A stretch of DNA of 64,000 bases from contig CM037585.1 of NCBI GenBank assembly GCA_021018995.1, forward strand, positions 70,868,646-70,932,645. Direction: 5' to 3'. Source of the stretch: Chloranthus sessilifolius. Taxonomy: Eukaryota; Streptophyta; Magnoliopsida; Chloranthales; Chloranthaceae. Numbering within the stretch: the stretch's first letter is position 1; every line of letters begins with the position of its first letter. Below, piece by piece: positions 45,134-57,690 of this stretch. A program made the position numbers and the translations under genes. The notes beneath the pieces were generated by a model. The model was not told where the DNA came from, did not search any database, and saw only the letters and a program-made list of their open reading frames with translations.

Positions 45134-46260
45134 TCAGATTTTTGGAGGTTCGTGATGACGGATGGGTAGCACAGGCTCCTGGGTATTTTCAATGCATGGT
45201 TTGAGCCTCTGACCATTTACTTTCAGGATTCTTCCATTACTTGGATCAACGATGTCAATAGCTCCCGAAGGAGCTGTCTGAATGACAGTGTATGGCCCTT
45301 CCCATCTGGATCTCAACTTTCCTGGGAAAAACTTGAGTTTTGAGTTAAATAACCATACCTTAGAGCCAGCTGTGAACTCTTTTCTCAATAAATTTTTATC
45401 ATGGAAAGTTTTGACTTTCTCTTTGTAAAATCTTGAATTTGTGTATGCATCCATTCTCAGCTCCTCCAACTCAGCAAGTTGCAGTTTCCTGTGATTACCA
45501 GTAGTAGTTAGATCCATGTTTAATATTTTAATGGCCCAAAAAGCTTTATATTCTAACTCTACTGGTAAATGGCATGCTTTGCCATAGACCAACCTGAATG
45601 GGGACATACCAATTGGGGTTTTATAGGCTGTCCTGTATGCCCACAATGCATCATTCAGCTTAAAGGACCAATCCTTTCTGTCCTTCTTCACAGTCTTTTC
45701 CAAAATATGTTTGATTTCTCTATTGGAAATCTCCACTTGTCCACTGGTTTGTGGATGATATGGAGTGGCTACTCTATGAGTCACAGAGTATCTTTTCAAT
45801 AAAGTTTCAAAATATTTATTACAAAAATGGCTTCCCCCATCACTGATAATGGCTTTGGGAAAACCAAACCTGGAAAAAATGTGATCCTTAAGAAATTTAA
45901 GAACCACTTTGTGATCGTTTGTTTTAGTGGCTGTGGCCTCAATCCATTTGGATACATAATCCACAGCTACTAAAATGAAATTATACCCATTGGAAGGAGG
46001 AAAGGGACCCATGAAGTCTATCCCCCAAACATCAAACAACTCAACTACCAAAATAGGCTGTAAAGGCATTGAGTTTCTCTTGGAAATGCTGCCCAATTTA
46101 CGGCATTCTGCAAGACTTACAATCTTTGAGCATCTTTGAAAAGTGTAGGCCAATAAAATCCACTTGTAAAACCTTTGCAGTTTTGTTTCCACTAAAATGA
46201 CCTCCACAGCCTGTTCATGACACATAGACAGATTCTATGAAATTCTTGGTCGAGGACACA
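45134..46260 (-). pseudogene. int: Integrase of element C
   Basis: The open stretch 46225-45134 carries the DDE core: D70 in [13 protein letters not shown]129 in [10 protein letters not shown] and E165 in [14 protein letters not shown], giving D-x58-D-x35-E spacing. A C-terminal part with [18 protein letters not shown] follows, typical of Athila. The N-terminal zinc-finger part is only partly readable upstream. Joins the element cDNA to host DNA by family knowledge. It ends at 45134, before the ORF3 leader. Confidence 0.9.
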
Positions 46261-46286
46261 TTTTCTTATTATTTGGTGCACAACTC

Positions 46287-47903
46287 TTAAATAGATAAGG
46301 ATCTTCCCGGATGTATAACCTTTGAGAAGAAAAGATCTTTATCCATTTTATTCCAATGTTGAGGAATTCTTCCAGTAGCCAAAAAGTTGACTATGTTTGC
46401 AAACCAAGGAGTGTGTACACTAATGGCAAAAAGTTGCTCATCAGGGAAAGATTCATTGATAGGCAGCCTATCAATCTCAGCAGTTAAAATTCTAGACAGG
46501 TGATCAGCCACCACATTCTCCACCCCCTTTTTATCTTTGATCTGTAAATCAAATTCCTGTAATAGGAGAATCCACCTGATTAATCTTGGTTTGGTATCCT
46601 TCTTAGACAGAAGGTATTTCAAGGCAGAGTGGTCGGTGAACACCACTATTTGTGAACCCAAGACATATGACCTGAATTTCTCTAAAGCAAAAACAATTGC
46701 CAGCAGCTCTTTCTCAGTTGTTGTGTAATTGAGCTGTGCATCAATCATCGATCTACTGGCATAAGCTATGACATGAGGCAGCTTTTCTTTTCTCTGTCCA
46801 AGGACAGCTCCCAAAGCATAATCTGATGCATCACACATCAGTTCAAAAGGTAGTGAATAATCTGGAGACTGCAATATTGGAGCTGAAATCAAACAGTTTT
46901 TCAAGAATTCAAAAGCCTTCATGCATTCATTATTGAAAACAAAAGGGACATCTTGGCACAGCAAATGACAAAGAGGTTTGGTTATTTTACTGAAGTCCTT
47001 AATGAACCTTCTGTAAAATCCAGCATGTCCCAGAAAACTTCTGATTTGTTTAACAGTTTTGGGAGGTGGTAAATGTGCAATTAGATCAATTTTTGCTTTG
47101 TCCACCTCAATGCCCTTATGGAAAACAACATGGCCAAGGACAATGCCTTGGGTGACCATGAAATGGCTCTTTTCCCAGCTCAAAACTAGATTGCTTTCTT
47201 CACATCTCTGTAATACCAATTTGAGATGATGTAAACACTGGGAAAAACTGTCTCCGTAGATTGAAAAGTCATCCATAAAAATCTCCATAAATTGGTCAAT
47301 CATATCAGAGAAAATAGAATACATGCATCTTTGAAAGGTAGCAGGAGCATTACAAAGACCAAAAGGCATTCTCCTATAGGCAAAAGTGCCAAAAGGGTAA
47401 GTGAATGTGGTCTTTTACTGATCTTGTGGGTACACAGGAGTTTGGTTGTCACCAGAGTAACCATCAAGAAAACAGTAATAAGTTTTTCCTGCTAGCTTAT
47501 CTAAAATCTGATCAATGAATGGGAGGGGGAAATGGTCTTTTCTGGTCATTGCATTTAATTTTATGTAATCAATACAGACTCTCCACCCAGTTGTTTGTCT
47601 GGTTGTCATAAGCTCACCAGAATCTGAGGTTACAACAGTGATCCCAGATTTCTTAGGTACCACCTGTGTAGGTGCCACCCAAGCTGAATCTGAAATGGGG
47701 TAAATGACCCCTGCATCCAACAACTTAACAATCTCTTTCATGACCACTTCTTGCATATGAGGGTTCAGCCTCCTTTGCATTTCCCTAGAAGGCTTTGCAT
47801 CTTCTTCCAAATGGATTTTGTGCATGCAAACAGCTGGACTGATTCCTCCCAAATCAGCAATAGTCCAGCCAATTGCCCTTCTATGTTCTTTCAAAACTAT
47901 CAT
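46287..47903 (-). pseudogene. pol: Reverse transcriptase and RNase H of element C
   Basis: The 5' part (47903-47415) contains EHRRAIGWTIADLGGISPAV, GWRVCIDYIKLNA and PLPFIDQILDKLAGKTYY. The main part (47369-46287) begins MPFGLCNAPATFQRCMYSIF and contains the catalytic FMDDFSIYG, then the RNase H motifs LMCDASDYALGAVLGQ, TTEKELLAIVFALE and FTDHSALKYLLSKKD, ending with ENVVADHLSRIL. Order and motifs are those of Athila pol. Broken. Confidence 0.92.
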
Positions 47904-48239
47904 GACTCTTCTTCTTGCTCCTTTGTGAGGAGGAAGAAATAATTAGCAATAATTTATGATTTTCTAAAACACATATTTCAAATTTTTCATGCTTTAGTTC
48001 TAAATCGTGGTGAAATGAGATAAGAAGGTAACAAAGGTACCTTAGCTGTTTGTGGAAGGGGGAGAGTAGTAGGTTTCCAAGAAGAGAAACTTGCTGATTG
48101 ATTATGAGTTCCTTGCACAACATTTATTTCCTCAGAATTTGAGATACAAACTGTTTCTTCTTCGGAATTTCCCCAAGCATCTTTAACATTTGTGGTGAAA
48201 TCTTCACCTTGCATAAAATAAGTCCCTTCTACCAGTTCA

Positions 48240-48920
48240 TCCAATAGATCAACATGAAAACATTCTTGAATGAATTGAAAGTGTGGATCGCATTATAAAC
48301 ATTTAATTTTACCATCATATTTTCAAAAGAGACTTCCATAATACAGACTGCATTGAATGCAAGCATTTTCTTGTAGAGAATGGTCTTCCCAAAATAACAG
48401 GATGGAAGTTTTGCTTTTGGTTGGTTCCATGTCTAAAACTAGAAAATCAGGATAGAAAAATTTATCTACTCCACCAATACATCTTCAATCATCCCAAGCG
48501 GCTTCCTTTCGGATCATGCGCTAGTTGTAACACCACATGAGTGGGTTTTAATTCTCCCAAACCTAGTTTCTCATATACAGAATATGGAAGTAGGCTGACA
48601 CTAGCACCCAGATCTAATAAAGCCTTTTCAATGGTATGTTCCCCAATAATGCAAGGGATTGTGGGGATTCCACGATCTTGAAGTTTAGGAGGTGTGACAA
48701 TGGATAACACCGGATTAACTCTTTCCACAGCAAAGACCTTCTTGGACAACTGTATCCTAGACTGTCTTTTGTGAGTGCAAACATCTTTCAAAAATTTTGC
48801 ATATGCTGGAATTTGTTTGATTGCCTCAAGCAAAGCTAGATTTATCTTGACTTGCTTGAAAGTCTCCATCATTTCATCTATTTTTGTGTTCCCTTTATCA
48901 AAAGGGGATACAGATTTCAT
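48240..48920 (-). pseudogene. pol: Protease region of element C
   Basis: Contains IPTIPCIIGEHTIEKALLDL followed by GASVSLLPYSVYEKLGLGEL. The D-L-G-A-S active site of retropepsin-type proteases is a form common in Athila (DLGAS rather than DTGAS). A Lys/Arg-rich segment precedes it. The region between this and RT (48240-47904) is poorly readable. Broken. Confidence 0.85.
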
Positions 48921-49061
48921 TGCATGAGGAAATGGTAAATGAGGAACTAGTCCTTCATCTACTGATTTGGAAGCATTTTCAGAAACTTTTTGGATTTTTT
49001 GTTTTTCATTTTTTGATTTTTGAGGTCCATCAAGACTTACGCTATCATTATGCTGCTCTTG

Positions 49062-50584
49062 CTACATATCTTTATCATTTTCCTTATTTTTTTCTTCTTC
49101 AGTACCCACATTGTTATTTATGATTCTTCCACTTCTCAAAGTGGTAACAGTTTTTACTTCTTCATGTGAATTAGAAGCTTCTCCAACCATGAACTGTCCT
49201 TTAGGATTGTTCAAAGGTTGGCTGGGTAACTTTCCTTCCTCTCTTTTTGCCAAAGTATTTGAAAGTTGTCCTAATGTTTCTTCAATCTTCTTTATGCTCT
49301 GGCTGTGAAAATTCACAGTCTGAGTTAAAGATCCTAAATTCTGGAGTGAATTTAGGACTTGATCTTCAAAAGAAGGGGACCTGGAAGGGGCTTGAACTGG
49401 GGCAGGCTGCTGCACAGGTTGTTGTGGAATGGGCTGCTGAAAATTTGGTTTGGCATAAAAATTCTGCTGATAAGGCTGTGCAGTTTTGAAAGGCATTTGG
49501 TTCTTTGGTTGTTGCTGCTGTTGGGATTGATAATTCCCTTAGTTCCACCTCAAATTGGGGTGTCCTCTCCATGGATATTCATTTGGTGATCTGTCCAAAT
49601 GATTCGAAGATGAGCTTGTTCCACCATTAAATCAGGAACGTAGTGCGGCGGGACATTGGTCAATTGCATGAGTAGGGGTGGCATAGACATGCCTCCTCTA
49701 CTCTTGCAACATTTGGATTTTTAAGTGAGTCCATCAATCTATCAAACTTTTTGGTTAAATTGTCCATCTTTCTTTCCAACTCATTCACCTCAAAAATCTT
49801 CCCTTTGGTGGGTTGGTGATTGTTCAACCTAGCAGATTTTCAATATCTCTTGTAGATTCTGTTGAGTTGAGTTTTCACCAATTACTTCAAATAAGTCCCA
49901 AACCTCCTCAACTATTTTTTGCAAGTAAGTGCCTCCACAGGAGGCATCCACCATATTTTTGCCTTTTTGATCAATTCCTTGATAGAAACTTTGAACCAGC
50001 TGCCATCTGGGAATTTGATGATGAGGACATTGCCTTAAAAGTTCCTTAAATCATTCCCATGCTTCATGGAAAGTTTCAGTTGAAGTTTGTGAGAAAGAAA
50101 TGATACTTTGTCTCAATTGGCTTGTTTTAGACATTGGGAAATATTTGGCTAAAAATTGACACTGCAAATCATTCCAAGAAGTGATACTATTTGGTGCTAA
50201 CATAGATAACCATGCTCTAGCTTTATCCTTTAATGAAAAAGGAAAGAGCCTAAGCTTGGTTATACGGACCAAATCGACTATGTTGAATGTGGTGCAAAGA
50301 GCCAAGAATTCATCCACATGTTTGTATGGATCTTCCTTACTCAACCCATGGAAGGAAGGAAGCATTTGTATGGTTGATGATTTGATCTCATAATTTCCTT
50401 CAATAGTAGGAAATTGAATGCAAAAGGGAGAATTATAAGCACCAGGTGCAAAGTAATCCCTCAAAAGTCGAGGTTCTTTACCCATAGTAGTAGAATTCTG
50501 TGTTGTTTGTTTGGTTCGTAGTAGCCTTTCAACTTCTAAATTCAGTGGGACAATCTCAGGGCTGAGAGTCCTCCTACCAAACAT
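49062..50584 (-). pseudogene. gag: gag of element C
   Basis: The N-terminal part (50584-50051) begins MFGRRTLSPEIVPLNLEVER and continues to TETFHEAWE. The C-terminal part (49496-49062) is Gln/Pro-rich, then carries LGQLSNTLAKREEGKLPSQP and VTTLRSGRIINN, the usual Athila gag tail (LGQLA...LPSxTExNPKE...LRSG). The region between them is interrupted. Structural (capsid) protein by family knowledge. Confidence 0.9.
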
Positions 50585-50758
50585 ACAACTCAGAACAAAA
50601 AAACTGATTATTCACAGCAAACCTTCAGAATTCCTTTTTAAGTAGTTTCCCTTCTTCAAAAATTGGACATGATTAACTGCACAGGTATAAACAATAGAAT
50701 AGTTTAGTACTGATAAAAATTAAAGTGAAAACTTAGGTCTACCTATTTTAGAACAAAT

Positions 50759-50776
50759 TCCCCGGCAACGGCTCCA
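50759..50776 (-). promoter_or_regulatory. Primer-binding site of element C, tRNA-Asp type
   Basis: On the minus strand TGGAGCCGTTGCCGGGGA, one difference from the plant tRNA-Asp complement, six bases from the LTR. Confidence 0.93.
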
Positions 50777-50782
50777 AAAACT

Positions 50783-52590
50783 TGTTGTTGCTTCCTAGTG
50801 TGCTTGATTTATGTGTGTTTTGAAAACAAGTTTGCAACTGCTAAATTATAATGAATCTAGAATATTAAAAAGACTAAAGAAATATCAGCACAGGTAGAAG
50901 TGAATTAGCCTGCAAGATCAGGGCCAATTGTAGCAAGTTTTAAATGTAAGTGAGTGAAAGATCGTCCACAGAGAATTTGTCTAAAATGCAAGATAAACCT
51001 CCAGATCTGAGCTACCAGATCTGGCCTCTTATCCTATCTAGAAAGCACATACGATGGGGAGGTTGAATTTGTCACATTAACTAAAAAGTTAAAAGTAAAA
51101 GTTAAACTAAATGATCCAGATCCGAGTTAGGGGAACGTTTGAGGTAAACTTATAAAAATTGGAGAAGTAATATCTAACTTTGATTTGGTCCTTGAAATCT
51201 AATGAGAATGACTGCAGCTCAACAGAGAGGTGATCCAATCTTCATCTGGCTACAAGCGCAGGTGTAAGAGAAATAAATCTAATTCAAGGATTAGGCTTAC
51301 GCTTATGGCTATGGTCTTTCCACTTTAATGGCCACAAACCATCCAATAGTCCTTAATCCAAATCCTTAATTTAGAACAAGAAATATCACTACAAATGCCG
51401 TGAGAGACTAGGTTACAAACACTAACTCTCACATGATTAATGAATCAAGGGAAATTGCATGAAAAATAGTGAATCTAAAGGAGTCTAATGCAATAAGAAG
51501 ATCAGAGGGAACCCTTAACATGAGTCCAATGGAGAATGCACGGTTTATAGCAACCTATTCAAATTCACCATTACAATTCTGAGCCCAGACTTAAACGACT
51601 CTCGGTTGTAGTCTTGAATACAACTCTCTTTTGAACTACGTAAGTATCTCACGACTCTCAATTGCAAGTACAAGGTGAGGCTATTACAGGGATTTCAGAC
51701 AAACTATCTGGTTTGGAAATGGGGAATAGGAATGAAACTCAAAATCTGGATGCCCAAATTGGGCAAATGGTTGTCTATTTATAGTTTTCCCTAAGTCCAG
51801 CTCAGATGTGTATCAACCAATCAAGTGCTCGGTGACCAATGGTAGTCGAGCACAAGGATCCAGATCTGATTACGGCCAAAATTCCTCGATCTGGTTCAGC
51901 CAATCAGGTGAAAAAGGCATCAATTCTGTTATGCATTTTGAAAGTCTGTTAGAGTTTCTAGAAGTTCCCAAGTTATTTCATCTCTGGGTGCTCACGTGGG
52001 GTGCAATATGCCTTCGCTTCATGCTTAGAATCCTCTGGAATGTCCCTAGGTTTTTAAATGCATTGGGCCGCATGAAACTGATTACTGAATTGCCCTTGCA
52101 AAGTTGGGAATCTCGAATATACCTTTTAGCATAGCTTAGGGGCTTTTCAAGGTGTTGTAACTCCAGCTCTTCGTTTTCTTCTTTGAATTGAGTTTCTCTT
52201 CTTTTGAAAAGGTCAATCATCTCTTCAAGAGTTCGTGGATGCTCTTGACTAAGCTCGAGTTTTAGTTCTTTTGCGAGTTTGAGTTCTTTTAGCGATTAAG
52301 TTCTTTAAAGTACTCTGTAGTGCATTTTACATTGAATTGCTCCATACTTCTTTTCGGGTTGAGAACGGTCTTTGCCTCTTCAATTGGACCTTTCAATGAC
52401 TAGTGAGGTTGTTTCTTCTCTTTCTTCCTTTGGATTGACATGGATTGTCATCTTTTGGCACTTTTAAGTCTTTTGGTTAAGCACCTTTATTGTTAGGCAA
52501 AATACAAGCACTTAAAACACTTATTTAGTTCTCTCAAGGTCTATCAAGACTCAGTTGAGGGGTGAAAAATGGTATTTTCAGTTCTCAACA
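50783..52590 (-). mobile_element. Element C 5' LTR, half conserved and half eroded
   Basis: Pairs with 38307-40159. From 50783 to about 51575 the two copies are nearly identical. From there to 52590 they differ by frequent small insertions and deletions, and the TTCGAA motif array present in the other copy is largely unrecognisable. The LTR start is at 52590 (minus). Confidence 0.85.
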
Positions 52591-52800
52591 CTTGTCCAGA
52601 AAGCTTAAGCTGAGTCCAGAGACAAAAATAAAAACTCCCATGTAGATGACTCATCAGGATGGCACGGTTAGCATTTAGCAGATGCAGTAGGCTTTTAAAC
52701 CTCCTATAGTGGACCTAGTCCCTGAGGTTTTCAAACCCACAAACTTCTTTTATGAATCGTTAGGAAATGAATCAGGATTAAAGCACACATCACTTTGTTT
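52591..52800 (-). mobile_element. Second copy of the element C 3' non-coding region, eroded
   Basis: Collinear with 40160-40395 (CTTAAGCT, GCATTTAGCA, CTTTTAAACC, CACAAACTTC, TTTGTTTATTC) but strongly altered. It follows the right LTR in the same orientation as 40160 follows the left one, as if a second element shared the LTR, or as if the assembly were wrong here. Confidence 0.6.
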
Positions 52801-53199
52801 ATTCTATGGATCTTGTGCAATCTTTGGATGAAGATTTTACAATGAAACAACCATCTGACCCATCTACTGGCTCCCAATTGGAAGTGTTACCATTGGTCAA
52901 TTATATCGAGTTATTTACAAGAACTCAACTCATGGCAAGAGAGAGACCACTTCTCCTTTTATTGATCAAAATGTATTGGATAAGTTGGTGAGCTTTTATT
53001 GTTTTCTGAATTTGAGTCATGTCCCATCAAATCACCTAATACACCTACTTGATCAAGAAAACTACTTTACTTGTCCTTACTCCATTCTTCTCAATGCCTT
53101 TTGGTATGTAATACCCAATACCCAGAAGGTGTATGTGATTAAATCTTCATTTTGATGATAATATTCTTGGAAAGATTCATGGATGATTAGGTTTATGGG

Positions 53200-56100
53200 G
53201 ACAAAGCTTACATCAAAATTCTACAGGATAGTATCTTACAAAGGCTGTGCAAGACCAATTTGGTCTGTCATTTTCAATCCACCTTCATGGTAAAGATTTG
53301 AATTCTTTCACATCCTCTAGATAAAATAGTTAGAGACTTAAAAATACAATAAGTTTTGACCTCATTAATTTGATCTAATAGTAGACTCAAACCATTGTAT
53401 TCTTTATTCTTTGGTAGATCTTGGGAATAATTGAGATCTCTTGATTTACAGAAATTTTCTTACCATCTAATTTGAGAGAAGATGGCCTTTGAGAATCTAG
53501 CTACCTTGCTTTCTAACTTCAAAACCTCTTATTTCGCTGAAGATTCCTGACATGCATTGATTAGCATAGTTGATCAATGCATCGACTTGGCAATAGGTGT
53601 TCCTTATACAAGATAGCAATGTTGGAAGGACACTTCATTGCTATCTTGGTAAATTTGCTAACCACGAGTTTGAAAGGGAAGAAACCTAGAAAGAGACAAG
53701 CAATGGTTTTCTTTGTGGACATAGAGACAACTTACCTATGGGTACAACATCTTCACGACCACTGGAAGATTGAAGTACCCTCTTGTCCAGATTAATTCCT
53801 AGATTGAAAGATGATACTCATCCATGCTTTGACTTTCCATGGAGGAAGACCCTTACAAAATTGAGATTCTTGGACTTGGTGGAGAATATTTTCCAACGGT
53901 TTGGGACCCAAGCCACTAGGAAATGCTCTTCTTTCTCCTAAGGGACTTGCCATCCGATCTACTCTCCCCAGTATCACATACTTGGAAAGACCTCCAGCAA
54001 CATTGGGAAGATTTTTCCGAGACAAGAAATGGATAAGATATGTTCTTTCGAAGAAGATTCTTTTTACCAAGAATTGGGATAATTTAAGGAGATGCTCAAA
54101 TCATTCTAAAATGATTCACGATGATGCCTACAATGGGATTGATGAGAAAAGCGAGCTGGTAGATCCTCTTGTGAGTGGAAAAATGCATAAAGTGTTGATG
54201 AGGCATGGGACTTATTGTCATAAGTGAAAATGCTTTCGAAGATGTCCTCATCTAAGAACTGTCTCAAAGCCTTCTCCATCCTTGGGGTTTGAAACTTATA
54301 AAGGAGATGTATGAAGTTAGGAAATGTCCCTCTCCTTCAAATGGATGGCCAATCTTCTTAGTGGCGATTTGTTTCCATAGAACTTTTTACTTGCTTGATA
54401 ATGGGTTGCCTCAACTTGATGGAGGCATGTTTTATATCAATCTCCCATATAGAAGGATGCCATTATCGTGATGCAATATCCTTGTTTGTAATGGAATTTT
54501 GAGAGCTTGCTTGGAATCTTTTTAGATACAATCTGGTGGCTACAATAAACACCTCCATGGATACTTACAATTTCAAAATGCGGGAGATCAAGCATATGGA
54601 GAAGACTCACTTCATCCAAATTTGAGGTGGGCCAAGATATGCAGAAGGCGGATGTTGCCTACCTCAAAAAGGCCCCCAGCAAATCATCCTTAACGAGTTA
54701 TGGTCAAGGCTTGTCATTTATCAAAGACTTCAAGAACAATAAAATCAATTGTGTTCAAACCTCATTGAAACTTCTTTGAGACCAGGTTTTGGCATCAAGC
54801 CTTGGACTGTCACCCTGACTTCTCACGTCAAATTGCATTAAGAAAATAGAAGAATGCTTGGCAATAGGTGAATGCTCCGGGCTATAAGAGAAAGGAGCTT
54901 GCTCTTTGCAAGAGTGTTGAAAAGAGTCAATCATCGGAGAAAGGTTTGGTTGTTAACTCATCAAACTAAATTTTCGGCAAATTGGAGACAACCAGTGAAA
55001 AGAATCACAAGAGTCTACCTAATAATATCAAGTGATGATAAGGACTTTGTTAGAAACAAGGGTGAACGTGAATTGACAAGGAAAAATAAAGAGGTTGTAG
55101 TTGAGCCTCGTGGAATAAATAGATAAAGAAAACAAAAGTTTCCATGGAATGTCATTGAGGAACATATGTATATTATCAAGTTTGGTGATTTATCCTCAAG
55201 CTTTTCCTGTTCCTTTCTGATAATTGTTAGAAATGATGGAGACCTTTGCGAGGTCAAAATAAACTTTTATGCATGGTTTGCAACTTCTGTCAAAGTTTAC
55301 ACCTGCATGCTAGAAAGGAATTGTTTTGATTGGATGATTGTCCAAAACTTTCAAAGGTAGCCATGGAAGTCATTGTATTAACCATAAGCAATACAGGAAG
55401 TTGCAAGACGAGGATACCACTATTCCCTCTATTGTTGGTCCACATGATTGGAAGGGCCCTTTTGGACCTTGGGACTCATAGATTATAAGCTATGGGATTA
55501 GGTTAAGGAGCAAATATTGTTCTATTGATGGCTGATAGAGTTCAAGGAAACCCATGGGAGTGTTGAGATGTCTAGTGGGGGTAGCAAGTTCTTCTACCCA
55601 GGAGATTATCCTTGTTTTGTCGACATGGGTTGTAACAAAAGTAAGATCTCGATGAATTATCAAGAAGACTTCATTTTTGTATGATTCTAATGCATTCATG
55701 AGATTCAAATGAATCACTTCTCATGGGCATATGAAGTTGAGCAATGTATTCATGAATTAATCTACCTCATCACGGACAATGAGGAATGCTTTGAGAGATG
55801 TCTAGAAGAATGTTACTCTACACTCTTAGGATTCATTTCCAAACTTAATTTCCAAAAGTTTGGAACTTGGTGGAGGAATAGCTTTAATGAGAAGACATCC
55901 CCTAGTGATACTTTGCTTTCTTCCTCTGCAAATTCAATTGGAAACCACATTCCCTTCCCAACCAACAATACACCTACAACTCATCATTCCATACAACAAG
56001 TTGTTCCTAATACCATCCAGAAGGCCCTACATTAAATTCTTTCCCTAGAAAGAAGCACACCAAACTTCTTAATTATCTCCTCTTCTCACCTGTGAGCATG

Positions 56101-57690
56101 AGGAGGACTTGCTAAGCGCATTAGGAAGAAAAGGAAGGACCAAGGATCTGGGAGATTGATGCATCAATCTATGCATAGGATTCATTCTCAACACCCCCAA
56201 AAAGAGGATATTGTCCTAAGGAGGCGAGTTAAAGAAACATTAAGTTCTTTGGATGTCATGGGTCAATTTCCATCTACGATTCACGAATTCACCAATCCTT
56301 TTGGTAGAAGTCTCACGGTGATCTAGCAGAGCTCGAGATTTGAGACCAGCCAATGCCATGGTGAGAGGAATTTATGATTATCAAGAAAACTCCTTCAAGA
56401 CCAGAAAGACCACTTCCGACCTTTTTGTTGATCAAATTTTGGATAAGTATTATAAGCTTTTTAGCTATTTTGTTCTCATTACTTTCGGTACAACATCCTA
56501 TGCGACCCTTTGGTGCCAAAAAAATGAGTTGTTTATGCTAATCTTGCTAGGAATCAAGATGCCTTTTTCATAATGCCCTACCACCTTTCAGAGGTATGTA
56601 CCATCTTTTCCGATATGATTGATAAATTCTTAAAAATCCATGGATGATTTTTCAAAAGATAGCTTTGAACCAACTTCTACAACACCTAAATCAAGTCTTA
56701 GGTTGAAGAGCCAATTTGGTCTTAAGTTGGAAAGAAACCCTTCATGGTAATAGCACAAGCTGTTGGTATGCTCTAAAGATGGAATTGAGTGAGCAGGAAA
56801 AGTTGACCTCATTGCAAATGTCCCTCAAAAGATATCAGATTCATCCAAGGGTAATTCAATAATCTCTACGTGCTCTGACTTTATCAAGGACTTGAGAAGA
56901 TTCAAGCATGAACCAAGGCATATTCCACCGATGTGAACACCCATTGAAATTCTCTCTGAACTTCTAGAAGCTCAACTTTTGAAACTTTAATAAATTTGCC
57001 TCACCTCACATTGGTCCAACACACGACTATACCATTTGAGTTGATGTGGATTGGATCCTTGGCAATAAGTCTATTTGGGCCGATATAAGATAACCAATTT
57101 CATTGGCTTATCTCAACAAATCCTTGGACTTGGGAAAACATAAACTACATGAACCAAGAAAGAGCTTGGGTATCGATTTTGAGCAAATTAGACCTTACCT
57201 ACTTGGGTCCAGCTGCCATCTTATCTGACCACTCGGCATTAAAGTATTTGTTGTAAGAGAATTGATTAGATGGATACTCTGTAATTCAAGTGACATTGTA
57301 TTCAAGACTACAAGAAGGAGTAAAAATGTGGTGGTGACCACTTGTCCAGGAATTATTTGGAAAAGGTGATGATGACCTTTAAATGATGTCTTCTCAATGA
57401 GCGTGTTGCCATCCACTCTTTAATCTCCTATGCATTATATTGTCAATTATCTAGTTTTTAAAAATTTCCCTTAATTCATTGGACAAAAATGGATAAAGAC
57501 CTATTTTCTCAGGTCACAATTCTTTTTGGAAGAACCTTGTTCTTAATGAAGTATTATTGAAGACCAAATCATTGGATGTGTCCCCAGTGTTGTCCCATTA
57601 TGGTACACCATAAATAAGTTCAACTCAAGTCTGACAAAGTCTTGCATTACTTTCTATTGGCCTTCTCTTGAGATGCCAATACACAATTGT
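53200..57690 (+). mobile_element. Eroded Athila-like internal region (B2): LTR end, leader, gag, protease, RT, RNase H remnants
   Basis: Short blocks are collinear with better copies: U5-like ATCTTACAAAGG (53230), leader words matching 37400-37620 (53370-53560), gag blocks AGACCCTTACAA and ATTTTTCCGAGAC (53846-54020), a protease trace (55410-55480), RT traces FVDQILDK (about 56424) and the equivalent of MPFGLCNAPATFQR (about 56552), and the RNase H trace DHSALKYLL (57226-57252). Integrase is missing before ORF3. Blocks of 10-20 bases match well while the bases between hardly match, unlike ordinary decay. Thoroughly broken. Confidence 0.6.

Larger units (their letters stand above)
38307..52590 (-). 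mobile_element. Athila-like element C, near complete
   Basis: Minus-strand element with all parts in the expected order: 5' LTR 52590-50783, primer-binding site 50776-50759, gag, protease, RT-RNase H, integrase, ORF3, 3' non-coding region, polypurine tract 40171-40160, 3' LTR 40159-38307. LTRs are 1808 and 1853 bp. By eye about ten differences occur in the first 790 bp of the pair, so a rather recent insertion; the other half of the right LTR is far more different. It interrupts family B gag at 38306. The right flank does not repeat the left flank. Coding regions carry on the order of ten breaks. Confidence 0.9.

Noticed and set aside
52806-56048. Several open frames of 60-110 codons on the + strand
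   Set aside because: They do not follow the traces of gag and pol readable by collinearity; chance frames in eroded sequence.
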